From assembly GCF_001424835.1 (NCBI RefSeq), contig NZ_LMCQ01000019.1, positions 107,011 to 171,010 of the forward strand: a stretch of DNA of 64,000 nucleotides. Reading direction: 5' to 3'. The stretch's first letter is position 1. Every line of letters starts with the position of its first letter. The DNA is from Variovorax sp. Root318D1 (GTDB lineage: Bacteria > Pseudomonadota > Gammaproteobacteria > Burkholderiales > Burkholderiaceae_C). The notes under the pieces are model-generated. The model was not told where the DNA came from. It saw nothing but the letters and a program-made list of their open reading frames with translations, and did no database searches. The position numbers were made by a program, and so were the translations under genes. Below, in pieces: positions 15,773 through 23,624 of this stretch.

Positions 15773-17440
15773 CTATCGACCCATCGCCGGCCCGCGCTGT
15801 TGCGGCTGCTGCGCTTCTTCCAGCCGCTGGGCGGCAAGTTGCTGCTCGCGTTCGCGTTGCTGCTGCGCGATCTGGGCTTGTTCGTACTCCATGCTTTGCT
15901 GCTGAAACTTCTGCCATTCGGGCGAAGCCTGGTGCGCCTCAATCACCCGGTCATAGGCTTTGTCGTCCCCTCGCTTGATGGCATCGGCTAGCGCATTGAA
16001 CCTGTCGCCAACGGAGCTTTTGGGGGTAATGGAGGCGGCCAGCGGCTGATCTTGTGCGGCAGCAGGTGTTGTCGTGGTCTTTGGCTCGACGGCCGGGGGC
16101 AGTGCCTGGATTGGCTGTGCTTGCTGCTGCGCTGGCTTGTCGTGCGGGTGCGGCGTCGGAGTCACATGCAGCGGATGGTCTTTGGCGAGGTAGTGCTGCT
16201 GGGCTTGCATACGTTGGGCATCGATGTCGGCTACCACGTCATCGATGACGGCCCGACGCTCAGGTTCGGGACGGTTTTTGATCTCCAGATACTTTGCCTC
16301 CAAATCCCTGAGCGCCTCCTGATACAAGGGGCTGCCATCCACCCGCGGATGGTCATTCTTGCCCTCGGGCAGCGAGCTTTGGCTGACAACCTGCCCTTGC
16401 CCATCGCGCGTTACGACGGCGTAGCTGGGTGTGAAGTAGTTCTGGGCAATGAGCGGCCCCGTCGGCGTTTTGGTTTCGGTGCGCAGGATCTGGCCGGTGC
16501 TGTGGTCGCTGACCGTGGTGGTGAAGCGCCGGCCCTGGTCCAGGTCGAGCACCTTGTCGACCTTCTGACCTTGTGCATCGGTATAGCCGAGCTTGAAGCG
16601 GCCATGCGCCATGGCGCCCGCCTGGTTGGCAGGGTGGTCCGGGTTCGGCTCCCACACCGGCGCACCCTGGTGTTTGATGCTGTCGATGCTGGGGTGAAAA
16701 AAGTCGCGCTCGCGGTCGCTCAGTGGCAGGGTGGAGAACCGTTCGAACTCGGTGCGTTTGAGGCCCGTGGCCCCCACCGCATGACCCACCATGGAGAGGG
16801 GGTTGAAGTCCACGCCGCCCCCTTTGTCGCGCAGTGCGGGCATTTCGCCTAGCATGCGCTCGCGGGCGGCTGTGGGGTAGCTGCCCGTGAGGGCTTCAAA
16901 CCCGACCACGCCTTTGTCTTTGAAGTATTGGGCGGCGGCGCCTTCGGGCTTCCAGTCTTGCAGGCCGTGCAGGAATTCGATTTCGGCCTGGGTGCGGATG
17001 TTGTGGTACTTGGCATTCGCGGCCAGTGCGGTGGTGCGGGTGTTTTGCTCCCAGCCGCTCAGTTCGACCCAGGTGCGGTATTCGCCGGGGCGTCCGGGGC
17101 GTTCGAATTCTTTGTGGCCTTGCAGCATGCGGTCGCGCTGGTCGGCGGCATACCAGCATTCGATGTCGTGGCGATGGGCGATGGTGTCCGCGTAGGAATT
17201 GGCGCCCGACGTGCGCGGCACCTGCGGGTCGGAGAGCCGTTTGTGGATGGTGTAGTGCGCCGCCACCTGGGCATCGAGGTTGTAGACCCGTTCGCCGTTG
17301 GGCAGGATGGTGCCGTACAGATCGGGCCGGCTGCCCTGGGCGGCGTAGAGCTGGCTGGCCCCGCCGAAGTAGTCGGCACCGGGTGAATTGCCATAGCGCG
17401 GCGGCAGGCTCTGGTCGGCCTGGTTTCTGAAATCGCCCAT
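15773..17440 (-). CDS. Large soluble Gln-rich protein, possible effector, unrecognised
   Basis: 555 residues with no signal peptide or membrane segment. Residues about 1-270 form a globular region rich in aromatic residues and His (for example YFGGASQLYAAQ, YTIHKRLSDPQ, HRHDIECWY). A second region of about 290-370 looks like short beta repeats (FTTTVSDHSTGQILRTETK). Residues about 440-480 are a Pro/Gln linker. The C-terminal 85 residues are a highly charged Gln/Glu/Arg helix. I recognise no family. The layout of a large soluble protein directly followed by a lipoprotein resembles secreted effector/immunity pairs, but no secretion marker is evident. An AGGGAG ribosome site precedes the ATG. 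Confidence 0.7.
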   Translation of the reverse strand: MGDFRNQADQSLPPRYGNSPGADYFGGASQLYAAQGSRPDLYGTILPNGERVYNLDAQVAAHYTIHKRLSDPQVPRTSGANSYADTIAHRHDIECWYAADQRDRMLQGHKEFERPGRPGEYRTWVELSGWEQNTRTTALAANAKYHNIRTQAEIEFLHGLQDWKPEGAAAQYFKDKGVVGFEALTGSYPTAARERMLGEMPALRDKGGGVDFNPLSMVGHAVGATGLKRTEFERFSTLPLSDRERDFFHPSIDSIKHQGAPVWEPNPDHPANQAGAMAHGRFKLGYTDAQGQKVDKVLDLDQGRRFTTTVSDHSTGQILRTETKTPTGPLIAQNYFTPSYAVVTRDGQGQVVSQSSLPEGKNDHPRVDGSPLYQEALRDLEAKYLEIKNRPEPERRAVIDDVVADIDAQRMQAQQHYLAKDHPLHVTPTPHPHDKPAQQQAQPIQALPPAVEPKTTTTPAAAQDQPLAASITPKSSVGDRFNALADAIKRGDDKAYDRVIEAHQASPEWQKFQQQSMEYEQAQIAQQQREREQQLAAQRLEEAQQPQQRGPAMGR

Positions 17441-17556
17441 TTTTAGGCTCCCTGAAGTCGCTGAAGAACGCTAGCGCAAGAAGATGGTATGCGGCGATGC
17501 GAGCGCCAAATCTCTGACCTGGAGACTACTTGCGCAATTCGAGACAAGCTACACGG

Positions 17557-19401
17557 TCAGGCCTCTTTTTCCGCCACTTCCTCTTCCCACCCCCGCCCAG
17601 AGCGTTCCTTGCGCAGCGCACGTTCGCGCGCCATCTGTTCCTCGAATTGCTGGCGCCCCGCCTTGTTGGCGGCAATGAGCTTGGCGCGGTCTTTGTAGTG
17701 CGGATAGATCTCGTCGCTGAGTTTGATGTTCCGGCGGCGGAATCGCAGCGCCGATTCACGCGCTTCGTGCGCCGGCCAGCCCAGGGCCTCGAGCGTGGAG
17801 CGGGCGCTGCGCAGCGACGATTCAAACACCTCGCGCTCGACCTCCGTCACGCCGCGGTCGCGCAACTGGAAGAGGTGGGTTACGTTGCGGGCCCGGGCGA
17901 TGATGCGCGCCTGCGGAAAGTGCTCCTTCACAAGATCGACGATCTCCAGCGACTGCTCGATGTCGTCCACCGCCACCACGATGGCCTTGGCCGTGCCGGC
18001 GCCGGCGGTGCGCAGCAAATCAAGCCGGGTCGCGTCGCCATAGAACACGCGAAAGCCGAACTGCCGCAGGCCTTCGACTGTGTCGGCGTCATGGTCGAGC
18101 ACCGTGACACGAAGCCCCTGCGACATCAGCATGCGGCCGACGATCTGGCCGTAGCGGCCGAAGCCGCAGATCAGCACCTTGGCGTCCTGCTGCTCGGAAA
18201 TTTCTTCCAGTTGCGTGCCGTTGTTGCGGCTGTAGCGCGGCAGCACGAACTTGTCGAGCAGCACCAGCAAGAGCGGCGACAGCAGCATCGACAGCGCCAC
18301 CGCGCCGATCAAGAGCGAGGTGATCTCGGGCGGCAGCACATCGGGCCCGGCGGCCTGGAACACCACGAACGCGAACTCGCCGCCCTGTGCCAGCAGCAGC
18401 GTGAACACGGGCCGCTCCTGGTAGGCGAGGCCCATGGCCTTGGCCAGCGTGTAGATCACGGCCAGCTTGACGACCATGAAGCCGACCACCAGTGCTGCCA
18501 TCAGCCAGGGGCTCGCGATCAGCACGCCGAAGTTGATCGACATGCCCACGGCGATGAAGAACAGGCCCAGCAGCAGGCCCTTGAAGGGCTCGATGTCGGT
18601 CTCGAGTTCGCGCCGGTATTCGCTTTCCGCCAGCAGCACGCCGGCAAGGAAGGCGCCGAGCGCCATCGAGAGGCCTACGAACTGCATCAGCGCCGCGATG
18701 GCGACCACCAGCAGCAGCGAGGCGGCGGTGAAGATCTCGGGCGTATCGCTGCGCGCAATCCAGCGCAGCAGCGGCCGCAAGGCAAGCCGGCCGCCGAGGA
18801 TGATGCCGGCGATCACGCCGACGATCTTCAGCCCTTCCAGCGTGCGGTCGAGCCCGCTGAGCGACTGTTCGGCCGCCGTTGCACCCGCCAGCAGCGGCAG
18901 CAGCGCAAGGATGGGAATGGCCGCCACGTCCTGGAACAGCAGGATTGAAAAGCCCGCCTGGCCGCTCGGCGTCCTGAGCAGGTTGCGTTCGCCGAACACC
19001 TGCAGTGCGATGGCCGTGGATGAGAGCGCGAGGCCGAGGGCCGCCACCAGCGCCACGCGCCATTCGGCACCCGCGGCCCAGCCGACGGCAAACAGCACTG
19101 CGGCGCAGCAGAGCACCTGCGCCGCGCCCCAGCCGAAGATGGGCCGGCGCAGGTTCCACAGGCGCTTGGGTTCGAGTTCGAGGCCTACGAGGAACAGCAT
19201 CAGCACCACGCCGAACTCGGCAAAGTGCAGCACGTCTTCCACGCTGGAAACGAGGCCGAGACCCCACGGGCCGATGGCGATGCCGGCCACGAGGTAGCCG
19301 ATGATGGAGCCGAGGCCCAGGGCCTTGGACAGCGGCACCACCAGGACGGCGGCCCCCAGGTAAATCAGGCTGCTGGTCAGCCAGGCGGGTGCGTGTTCCA
19401 T
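17557..19401 (-). CDS. Kef-type K+/H+ antiporter with TrkA-N domain
   Basis: 614 residues. The N-terminal 380 or so residues carry about 12 membrane helices of the CPA2 exchanger fold, with LVGLELEPKRLWNLR, LLFQDVAAIPILA and the Kef loop ETDIEPFKGLLLGLFFIAVG. A Rossmann RCK/TrkA-N domain follows (VLICGFGRYGQIVGRML at about 415). KefB/KefC homologues release K+ and acidify the cytoplasm when glutathione adducts bind, protecting against electrophiles. The ATG at 19401 lies 2 bp from the stop of a KefF/KefG-like flavodoxin gene, the usual partner, so they form one operon. The longer upstream frame is a shadow of that gene. Confidence 0.92.
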   Translation of the reverse strand: MEHAPAWLTSSLIYLGAAVLVVPLSKALGLGSIIGYLVAGIAIGPWGLGLVSSVEDVLHFAEFGVVLMLFLVGLELEPKRLWNLRRPIFGWGAAQVLCCAAVLFAVGWAAGAEWRVALVAALGLALSSTAIALQVFGERNLLRTPSGQAGFSILLFQDVAAIPILALLPLLAGATAAEQSLSGLDRTLEGLKIVGVIAGIILGGRLALRPLLRWIARSDTPEIFTAASLLLVVAIAALMQFVGLSMALGAFLAGVLLAESEYRRELETDIEPFKGLLLGLFFIAVGMSINFGVLIASPWLMAALVVGFMVVKLAVIYTLAKAMGLAYQERPVFTLLLAQGGEFAFVVFQAAGPDVLPPEITSLLIGAVALSMLLSPLLLVLLDKFVLPRYSRNNGTQLEEISEQQDAKVLICGFGRYGQIVGRMLMSQGLRVTVLDHDADTVEGLRQFGFRVFYGDATRLDLLRTAGAGTAKAIVVAVDDIEQSLEIVDLVKEHFPQARIIARARNVTHLFQLRDRGVTEVEREVFESSLRSARSTLEALGWPAHEARESALRFRRRNIKLSDEIYPHYKDRAKLIAANKAGRQQFEEQMARERALRKERSGRGWEEEVAEKEA

Positions 19402-19403
19402 GC

Positions 19404-20150
19404 TCAGGCGGTGCCTTTTTCGTTGTTGTTGTTGTTTTCTTCGTTGGCGGCGGACATGGAAGAGAGGCCTCGGGCCGTCGCGGAGTACAGGGAAGCGGCG
19501 GAGGCCGCCTTGTCCATGTCGTCGGCCTCGGCCGGGCGGTCGGTTTCGGGAACCGGGCAGGCTACGCAGACGTCGAGCTCTTCGAGTTCCGGCCACTGGG
19601 GATAGCTGCCGAGCCGCTGGGCAAAAACCTCGACGTGCGCCGCCACCTCGGCGTCGCTTGCGCTGCGCGCGCCGTGGAACACCAGCGGCGGGAGAAAGCG
19701 CATGCCGCAGAGCGCGGCGGTCTGCTCATACGGCGGCAGGAAGGCGTCGAAAAAGTAGCGGTTGTAGCTTTGCGGGTGGTAACTGGGCTCGGGACCACCC
19801 GTGGTGGCCACCAGCCAGCAGTCCTTGCCCTGCAGCGCAGTGCCCCCGCGGCCATAGGCCCAGCCGTAGCTGAGCACGTCGTCGAACCAGAGCTTTTGCA
19901 GCGGCGGTGCCGAATACCACTGGATAGGGTGCAGCAGCACCACGAGGCTGGCCTGGGCCAGCCGGGCCTGCTCGGCCTCGACGTCGATCGAGAAGTCGGG
20001 ATAGCTGCCGTACAGGTCGTTCACCTCGACGCCCGGCACCGAGCGCGCGGCCGCTAGCAACTGCCGGTTGACGCGGGAATCGCGCCAGTGCGGATGCGCC
20101 GCGAGCACGTAGATGCCGGCCGTGTCGGCGGCGGATGTTGTTGTCGTCAT
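19404..20150 (-). CDS. KefF/KefG-type NAD(P)H:quinone oxidoreductase, antiporter partner
   Basis: 248 residues of the flavodoxin-like NQO family. The FMN-binding start YVLAAHPHWRDSRVNRQLL and the motif LVVLLHPIQWYSAPPLQKLWFDDVL match KefF/KefG/MdaB. These proteins bind the antiporter and are needed for full efflux, with quinone reductase activity in some. A C-terminal extension of about 45 residues, rich in Ala, Asp and finally Asn (five in a row near the end), is not part of the core fold. Start at 20150; the longer frame upstream reads into the intergenic region. Translationally close-coupled to the antiporter gene. Confidence 0.87.
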   Translation of the reverse strand: MTTTTSAADTAGIYVLAAHPHWRDSRVNRQLLAAARSVPGVEVNDLYGSYPDFSIDVEAEQARLAQASLVVLLHPIQWYSAPPLQKLWFDDVLSYGWAYGRGGTALQGKDCWLVATTGGPEPSYHPQSYNRYFFDAFLPPYEQTAALCGMRFLPPLVFHGARSASDAEVAAHVEVFAQRLGSYPQWPELEELDVCVACPVPETDRPAEADDMDKAASAASLYSATARGLSSMSAANEENNNNNEKGTA

Positions 20151-20277
20151 GCCGCGAACATAGCGCAAGATCGGCCCTTGCCAGGGCTGCGCACACCCGG
20201 TGCCGCCGTGCCAAGCTCCACGGGCGTGTCGCGATGCCGACAGACGGCCCGGCAAGCTTGGCGCTAGAGTGCCCCGC

Positions 20278-20739
20278 ATGACCAAAAAGACATTCCAGAC
20301 CCTTCAGGATCTTGCCGCCTGCGTCGGCCAGGAAGTTGCCGTGAGCGACTGGATCACCGTCACGCAAGAGCAGGTGAACCAGTTCGCCGAGGCCACGGGC
20401 GACCACCAGTGGATCCACGTCGACGTCGAGCGCGCCAAGGCCGGCCCCTTCGGCGGCCCGATCGCGCACGGCTTCCTGACGCTGTCGCTGCTGCCGCGCT
20501 TCTACGAGTCCGCGTTCGAGGTGGCCGAGTCGCGCATGGGCGTGAACTACGGGCTGAACCGGGTGCGCTTCATGTCACCCGTGCCGGTGGGAAAGCGCCT
20601 CCGCGCGCGCATGAAGCTGCTCACGGCGGAGCCGATTGCTGACGACGGCCTGCAGATGACCTGGGAAGCCACGATCGAGCTCGAGGGCGCCGCCAAGCCC
20701 GCCTGCGTGGCTGAGTCGGTGGTGCGCCGCTACCGCTGA
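20278..20739 (+). CDS. MaoC family dehydratase
   Basis: 153 residues of hot-dog fold. The hydratase-2 motif FAEATGDHQWIHVD (about residues 39-52) supplies the catalytic Asp and His pair, followed by GPFGGPIAHGFLTLSLLP. Stand-alone MaoC proteins like this act as (R)-specific enoyl-CoA hydratases or related enzymes in fatty-acid or polyhydroxyalkanoate metabolism. The chosen ATG at 20278 gives the standard family length; the upstream frame is not conserved-looking. It is divergent from the kef operon and convergent with trmL. Confidence 0.9.
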   Translation: MTKKTFQTLQDLAACVGQEVAVSDWITVTQEQVNQFAEATGDHQWIHVDVERAKAGPFGGPIAHGFLTLSLLPRFYESAFEVAESRMGVNYGLNRVRFMSPVPVGKRLRARMKLLTAEPIADDGLQMTWEATIELEGAAKPACVAESVVRRYR

Positions 20740-20775
20740 AATTCGTTGTTGATCGCGGCGCAGGAACGCAGCCGC

Positions 20776-21237
20776 TCAGCCGAACCCGTTCTGCCGCCAG
20801 GCCTCGAAGACGGTCACCGCCACCGCGTTCGAAAGATTCAGGCTGCGCTGCCCCTCGCGCATCGGCAGCCTGAGGCGCTGGGGCTCGGCGAAGGTGTCGC
20901 GCACCGCGGGCGGCAGGCCGCTGGTTTCCGAGCCGAATACCAGCCAGTCGCCGGGCTGGAAGCGCACGTCGTGCACGGCGCGGGTGCCGCGCGTGGTGAG
21001 CGCGAACATGCGCTCAGCGAGCGGTTGTTCGGTGTCGAGCAGGGCTTGCCAGCTGGCATGGCGCTTGACCTCGGCGTATTCGTGATAGTCGAGCCCGGCG
21101 CGGCGCAGCAGGCGATCGTCCATCGAGAAGCCCAGGGGTTCGACCAGGTGCAGCGCGCAGCCGGTGTTGGCCGCAAGACGGATCACATTGCCTGTGTTCG
21201 GCGGGATTTCGGGGTGGACCAGGACGATATGGAACAT
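20776..21237 (-). CDS. trmL: tRNA (cytidine(34)-2'-O)-methyltransferase TrmL
   Basis: 153 residues, the usual short SPOUT methyltransferase without extra RNA-binding domains. Motif 1 is HPEIPPNTGNVIRLAANTG, motif 2 LVFGSETSGLP and motif 3 LRLPMREGQRSLNLSNAVAV, which together form the trefoil-knot SAM site. It methylates the 2'-O of the wobble nucleotide of certain leucine tRNAs. It converges with maoC and is followed upstream by comF on the same strand, 28 bp away, so the two may share a transcript. Confidence 0.95.
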   Translation of the reverse strand: MFHIVLVHPEIPPNTGNVIRLAANTGCALHLVEPLGFSMDDRLLRRAGLDYHEYAEVKRHASWQALLDTEQPLAERMFALTTRGTRAVHDVRFQPGDWLVFGSETSGLPPAVRDTFAEPQRLRLPMREGQRSLNLSNAVAVTVFEAWRQNGFG

Positions 21238-21265
21238 GGGCCGATTGTCGCGGCGGCGCGCGCGC

Positions 21266-21982
21266 TCAATGCGGCGGCCCGGTCCGCGCGAACACGACGG
21301 CCGTGATGTGGGCCGCGCCGGCCAGCCGCAGCGCCGCCGCCGCCGAGAACAGCGAGGCGCCCGTGGTCATCACGTCGTCGACCAGCACGATGCGCCGGCC
21401 CTGGAGCTGGCTGGCGCGCAGTGGCTCCACCGCGAAGGCACCGCGCAGGTTGCGGAGGCGCTCGGCGCGCGCGAGGCCGATCTGCGCCGGTGTGTCGCGG
21501 GTGCGCAAGAGCAGCGTGGCGTCGGTCTTGCCGGGTGCGAGCCGGCGCGCCAGTTCCAGCGCCTGGTTGAAGCCGCGCTCGCGCAGCCGGGCGGGCGCCA
21601 TCGGCATCGGCAGCACGCTGTCGCACTGCTCCAGCGCCGGTTCCACCCAGGGCACGCTGCGCATCAGCGTCGCCAGGGGTCCGGCCCAGCCGGCCTCGCC
21701 GCGGAACTTGAACTGGGCGATGCAATCAGGCCACGGCCACGCATAGGCGCACGCCGCCAGGCAGGCGTCGAGCGGCGGTGGGTCGCCCACGCACTCGCCG
21801 CAGCGCACGACGCCCTCGGGAACCGGCAGGGCGCAGCTGCCGCAGCGCGCGGCGGGCGGCGCAAAGCGGGCCACGCAGGCGTCGCAAACGCGCCGCGACG
21901 GCCAGGCGCGGCACACCTCGCACTGGCTGGGCAGCCGTGCAAGAAGAGAGGTCAAAGGCCGGGCGGCCCAACGGCTGAACAT
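21266..21982 (-). CDS. comF: ComF family phosphoribosyltransferase-like protein
   Basis: 238 residues. The N-terminal third holds Cys pairs of zinc-finger type (CEVCRAWPSRRVCDAC, then CGSCALP and CGEC). The C-terminal part is a type I phosphoribosyltransferase fold ending in the PRPP loop RRIVLVDDVMTTGAS. ComF proteins assist DNA uptake in naturally competent bacteria but are widespread, and their enzymatic activity is unclear. The ATG at 21982 is 23 bp from the divergent BioC-like gene, so their promoters must overlap. Confidence 0.92.
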   Translation of the reverse strand: MFSRWAARPLTSLLARLPSQCEVCRAWPSRRVCDACVARFAPPAARCGSCALPVPEGVVRCGECVGDPPPLDACLAACAYAWPWPDCIAQFKFRGEAGWAGPLATLMRSVPWVEPALEQCDSVLPMPMAPARLRERGFNQALELARRLAPGKTDATLLLRTRDTPAQIGLARAERLRNLRGAFAVEPLRASQLQGRRIVLVDDVMTTGASLFSAAAALRLAGAAHITAVVFARTGPPH

Positions 21983-22005
21983 GGGCTCAATATACTCACG
22001 GCCCC

Positions 22006-22920
22006 ATGGCCACCGACCCCGCAAGAAGACCGCCGACCATCGATCCCACGGCGGCTGCACGCTGGAGCCGGCTCGCGCCCACCGCCGGCTCGCCCTGGCT
22101 GCACGAGGAAATCGGCCGCCGCATGGAGGACCGGCTTCAATGGATCAAGGCGCAGCCCCGCACCTGGGCCGATTGGGCGCCCCTGCGTGGCGGGCTCGAG
22201 GCGCACGAACTCGTGGCCAAGCGCTATCGCGAGGCCGACTGCTTCGTGATCGAGTCCGAACCGGCTCTCGCCGCCGCGACCGGCGAGGCGCTGGCCGCGC
22301 CCTGGTGGAGCGCGCGCCGCTGGCAGGGCGGCAAGGCGCGCTTCGATGCGCCGCCCGAAGACGGCGTGGACCTGCTCTGGGCCAACATGTCGCTGCACAT
22401 GGCGGCCGACCCCGAGGCGCTCATCGCCCGCTGGCACCGGCTGGTGGCGACCGACGGGTTCCTGATGTTCTCGTGCCTCGGCCCCGACACCGTCCGCCAG
22501 CTGCGGGCGCTGCACGCCCGTCTGGGTTGGCCGGCCGCGGGCCATGAATACACCGACATGCACGACTGGGGCGACATGCTGGTGCATGCCGGCTTTGCCG
22601 AGCCCGTGATGGACATGGAACGCATCGTGCTTACCTGGGCGACGCCCGAGGCGGCGCTGGCCGAGCTGCGCACGCTGGGCCGCAACCTGCATCCGGCGCG
22701 TTTTCCGGCGCTGCGCGGCAAGGCATGGCACCGGGCGCTGAAGCAGGCGCTGCCCGAGCTGGCGCCGGCCGAAGAGGGCGGCGGGCGCATCGCGCTGACC
22801 TTCGAAGTCATCTATGGGCATGCCTTCAAGCCGGCGCCGCGCGTGGCGCTTTCGGCCGAGAGCGCGGTGTCGCTGCGCGAGATGCGCTCGATGCTGCAGC
22901 GCGGCCGGCCCGGAGGATGA
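22006..22920 (+). CDS. BioC-like SAM-methyltransferase family protein, degenerate SAM motif
   Basis: 304 residues. The central part matches BioC: LLWANMSLHMAADPEALIARW followed by FLMFSCLGPDTVRQLRAL, the latter a hallmark of malonyl-ACP O-methyltransferases. The glycine-rich SAM motif I expected near residue 60-75 is not recognisable; the region reads WAPLRGGLEAHELVAKRY. The protein may therefore be a diverged relative that binds SAM differently or not at all. A C-terminal stretch EVIYGHAFKPAPR is typical of the Comamonadaceae version. No other biotin gene is nearby. The genuine biotin role is doubtful. Confidence 0.75.
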   Translation: MATDPARRPPTIDPTAAARWSRLAPTAGSPWLHEEIGRRMEDRLQWIKAQPRTWADWAPLRGGLEAHELVAKRYREADCFVIESEPALAAATGEALAAPWWSARRWQGGKARFDAPPEDGVDLLWANMSLHMAADPEALIARWHRLVATDGFLMFSCLGPDTVRQLRALHARLGWPAAGHEYTDMHDWGDMLVHAGFAEPVMDMERIVLTWATPEAALAELRTLGRNLHPARFPALRGKAWHRALKQALPELAPAEEGGGRIALTFEVIYGHAFKPAPRVALSAESAVSLREMRSMLQRGRPGG

Positions 22921-23089
22921 ACGGGGGGGGGGCGCAAGCTGCGCATCCGATGGCCGGGCGCCTGTGTCTACCCGCTACAATCCGCCGTTGCGTGAAACTC
23001 GCGGGTATTGTTCCGCGAACGAGGGCTGTCCGATCCTGTGGAGACAAAGATTGGCCGGTCGTCGACGCACCGATTTGCTGAACTCGCCC

Positions 23090-23566
23090 GTGTCGAATTC
23101 CGTGTTTCGTTTTGCCACCGTTTCAGGCCAGAGCATCCAATGGTTCCTGAAGCGGAACTGCTCGGTGACGCCGAGCCAGCTGGGCTGGCTCTACGCCTCG
23201 CTGTGCGTGGCATCGCTCGGCATCGGTACGGTGTTCTGGCAACTCGGCGCGCCGCTGGTGCTGCCTTTTGCCTGGCTCGAACTGGCCGCGGTGGGTTTCG
23301 TGTTCATGCTGTACGCACGGCACGCGACCGATGGCGAAAAGATCGCGCTGCAGGGCGGACGGCTGGTGGTGGAGCTCGAGAACGGTGGGGACTACGAGCG
23401 CACGGAATTTCTGCCGCACCAGGTGCGGATCGAACCTCAGGCCGGCGATCGCTCGCTGATCGAGGTCTCGGGTCAGGGTCGATCGGTCAGGGTGGGGCGC
23501 TATGTACGCCCGGAGTTGCGAGCCGCACTGGCGCGCGAGATTCGCATGGCGTTGCGTGGCGCCTGA
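23090..23566 (+). CDS. DUF2244 family membrane protein upstream of cytochrome oxidase
   Basis: 158 residues if the GTG at 23090 is used. An in-frame TTG at 23051, preceded by GGAG at good spacing, is a credible alternative adding 13 residues. Two membrane helices (about 35-55 and 60-82, including LPFAWLELAAVGFVFMLYARH) are followed by a soluble PH-like region. The N-terminal pattern NSVFRFATVSGQSIQWFLKRNCSVTP, in part, is typical for the DUF2244 protein placed before coxB in betaproteobacteria. Function is unknown. The 168-bp gap upstream holds a TACAAT hexamer (22976-22981) that could be a -10 box. Confidence 0.82.
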   Translation: MSNSVFRFATVSGQSIQWFLKRNCSVTPSQLGWLYASLCVASLGIGTVFWQLGAPLVLPFAWLELAAVGFVFMLYARHATDGEKIALQGGRLVVELENGGDYERTEFLPHQVRIEPQAGDRSLIEVSGQGRSVRVGRYVRPELRAALAREIRMALRGA

Positions 23567-23624
23567 GGGCTCACGCGGCGCTGCACGGTTGGGTTTGTTG
23601 AAAAAATTGAGAAACGTGAACACG

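Noticed and set aside
17474..17535. Inverted repeat GCGCAAG/CTTGCGC between the Kef gene end and the Gln-rich gene start
   Set aside because: The arms are 48 bp apart with no T tract, so it is not a convincing terminator or operator.
23051..23089. TTG at 23051 as start of the DUF2244 gene
   Set aside because: It has a fair ribosome site, but family members begin at the NSVF region and TTG is rare; kept only as an alternative.
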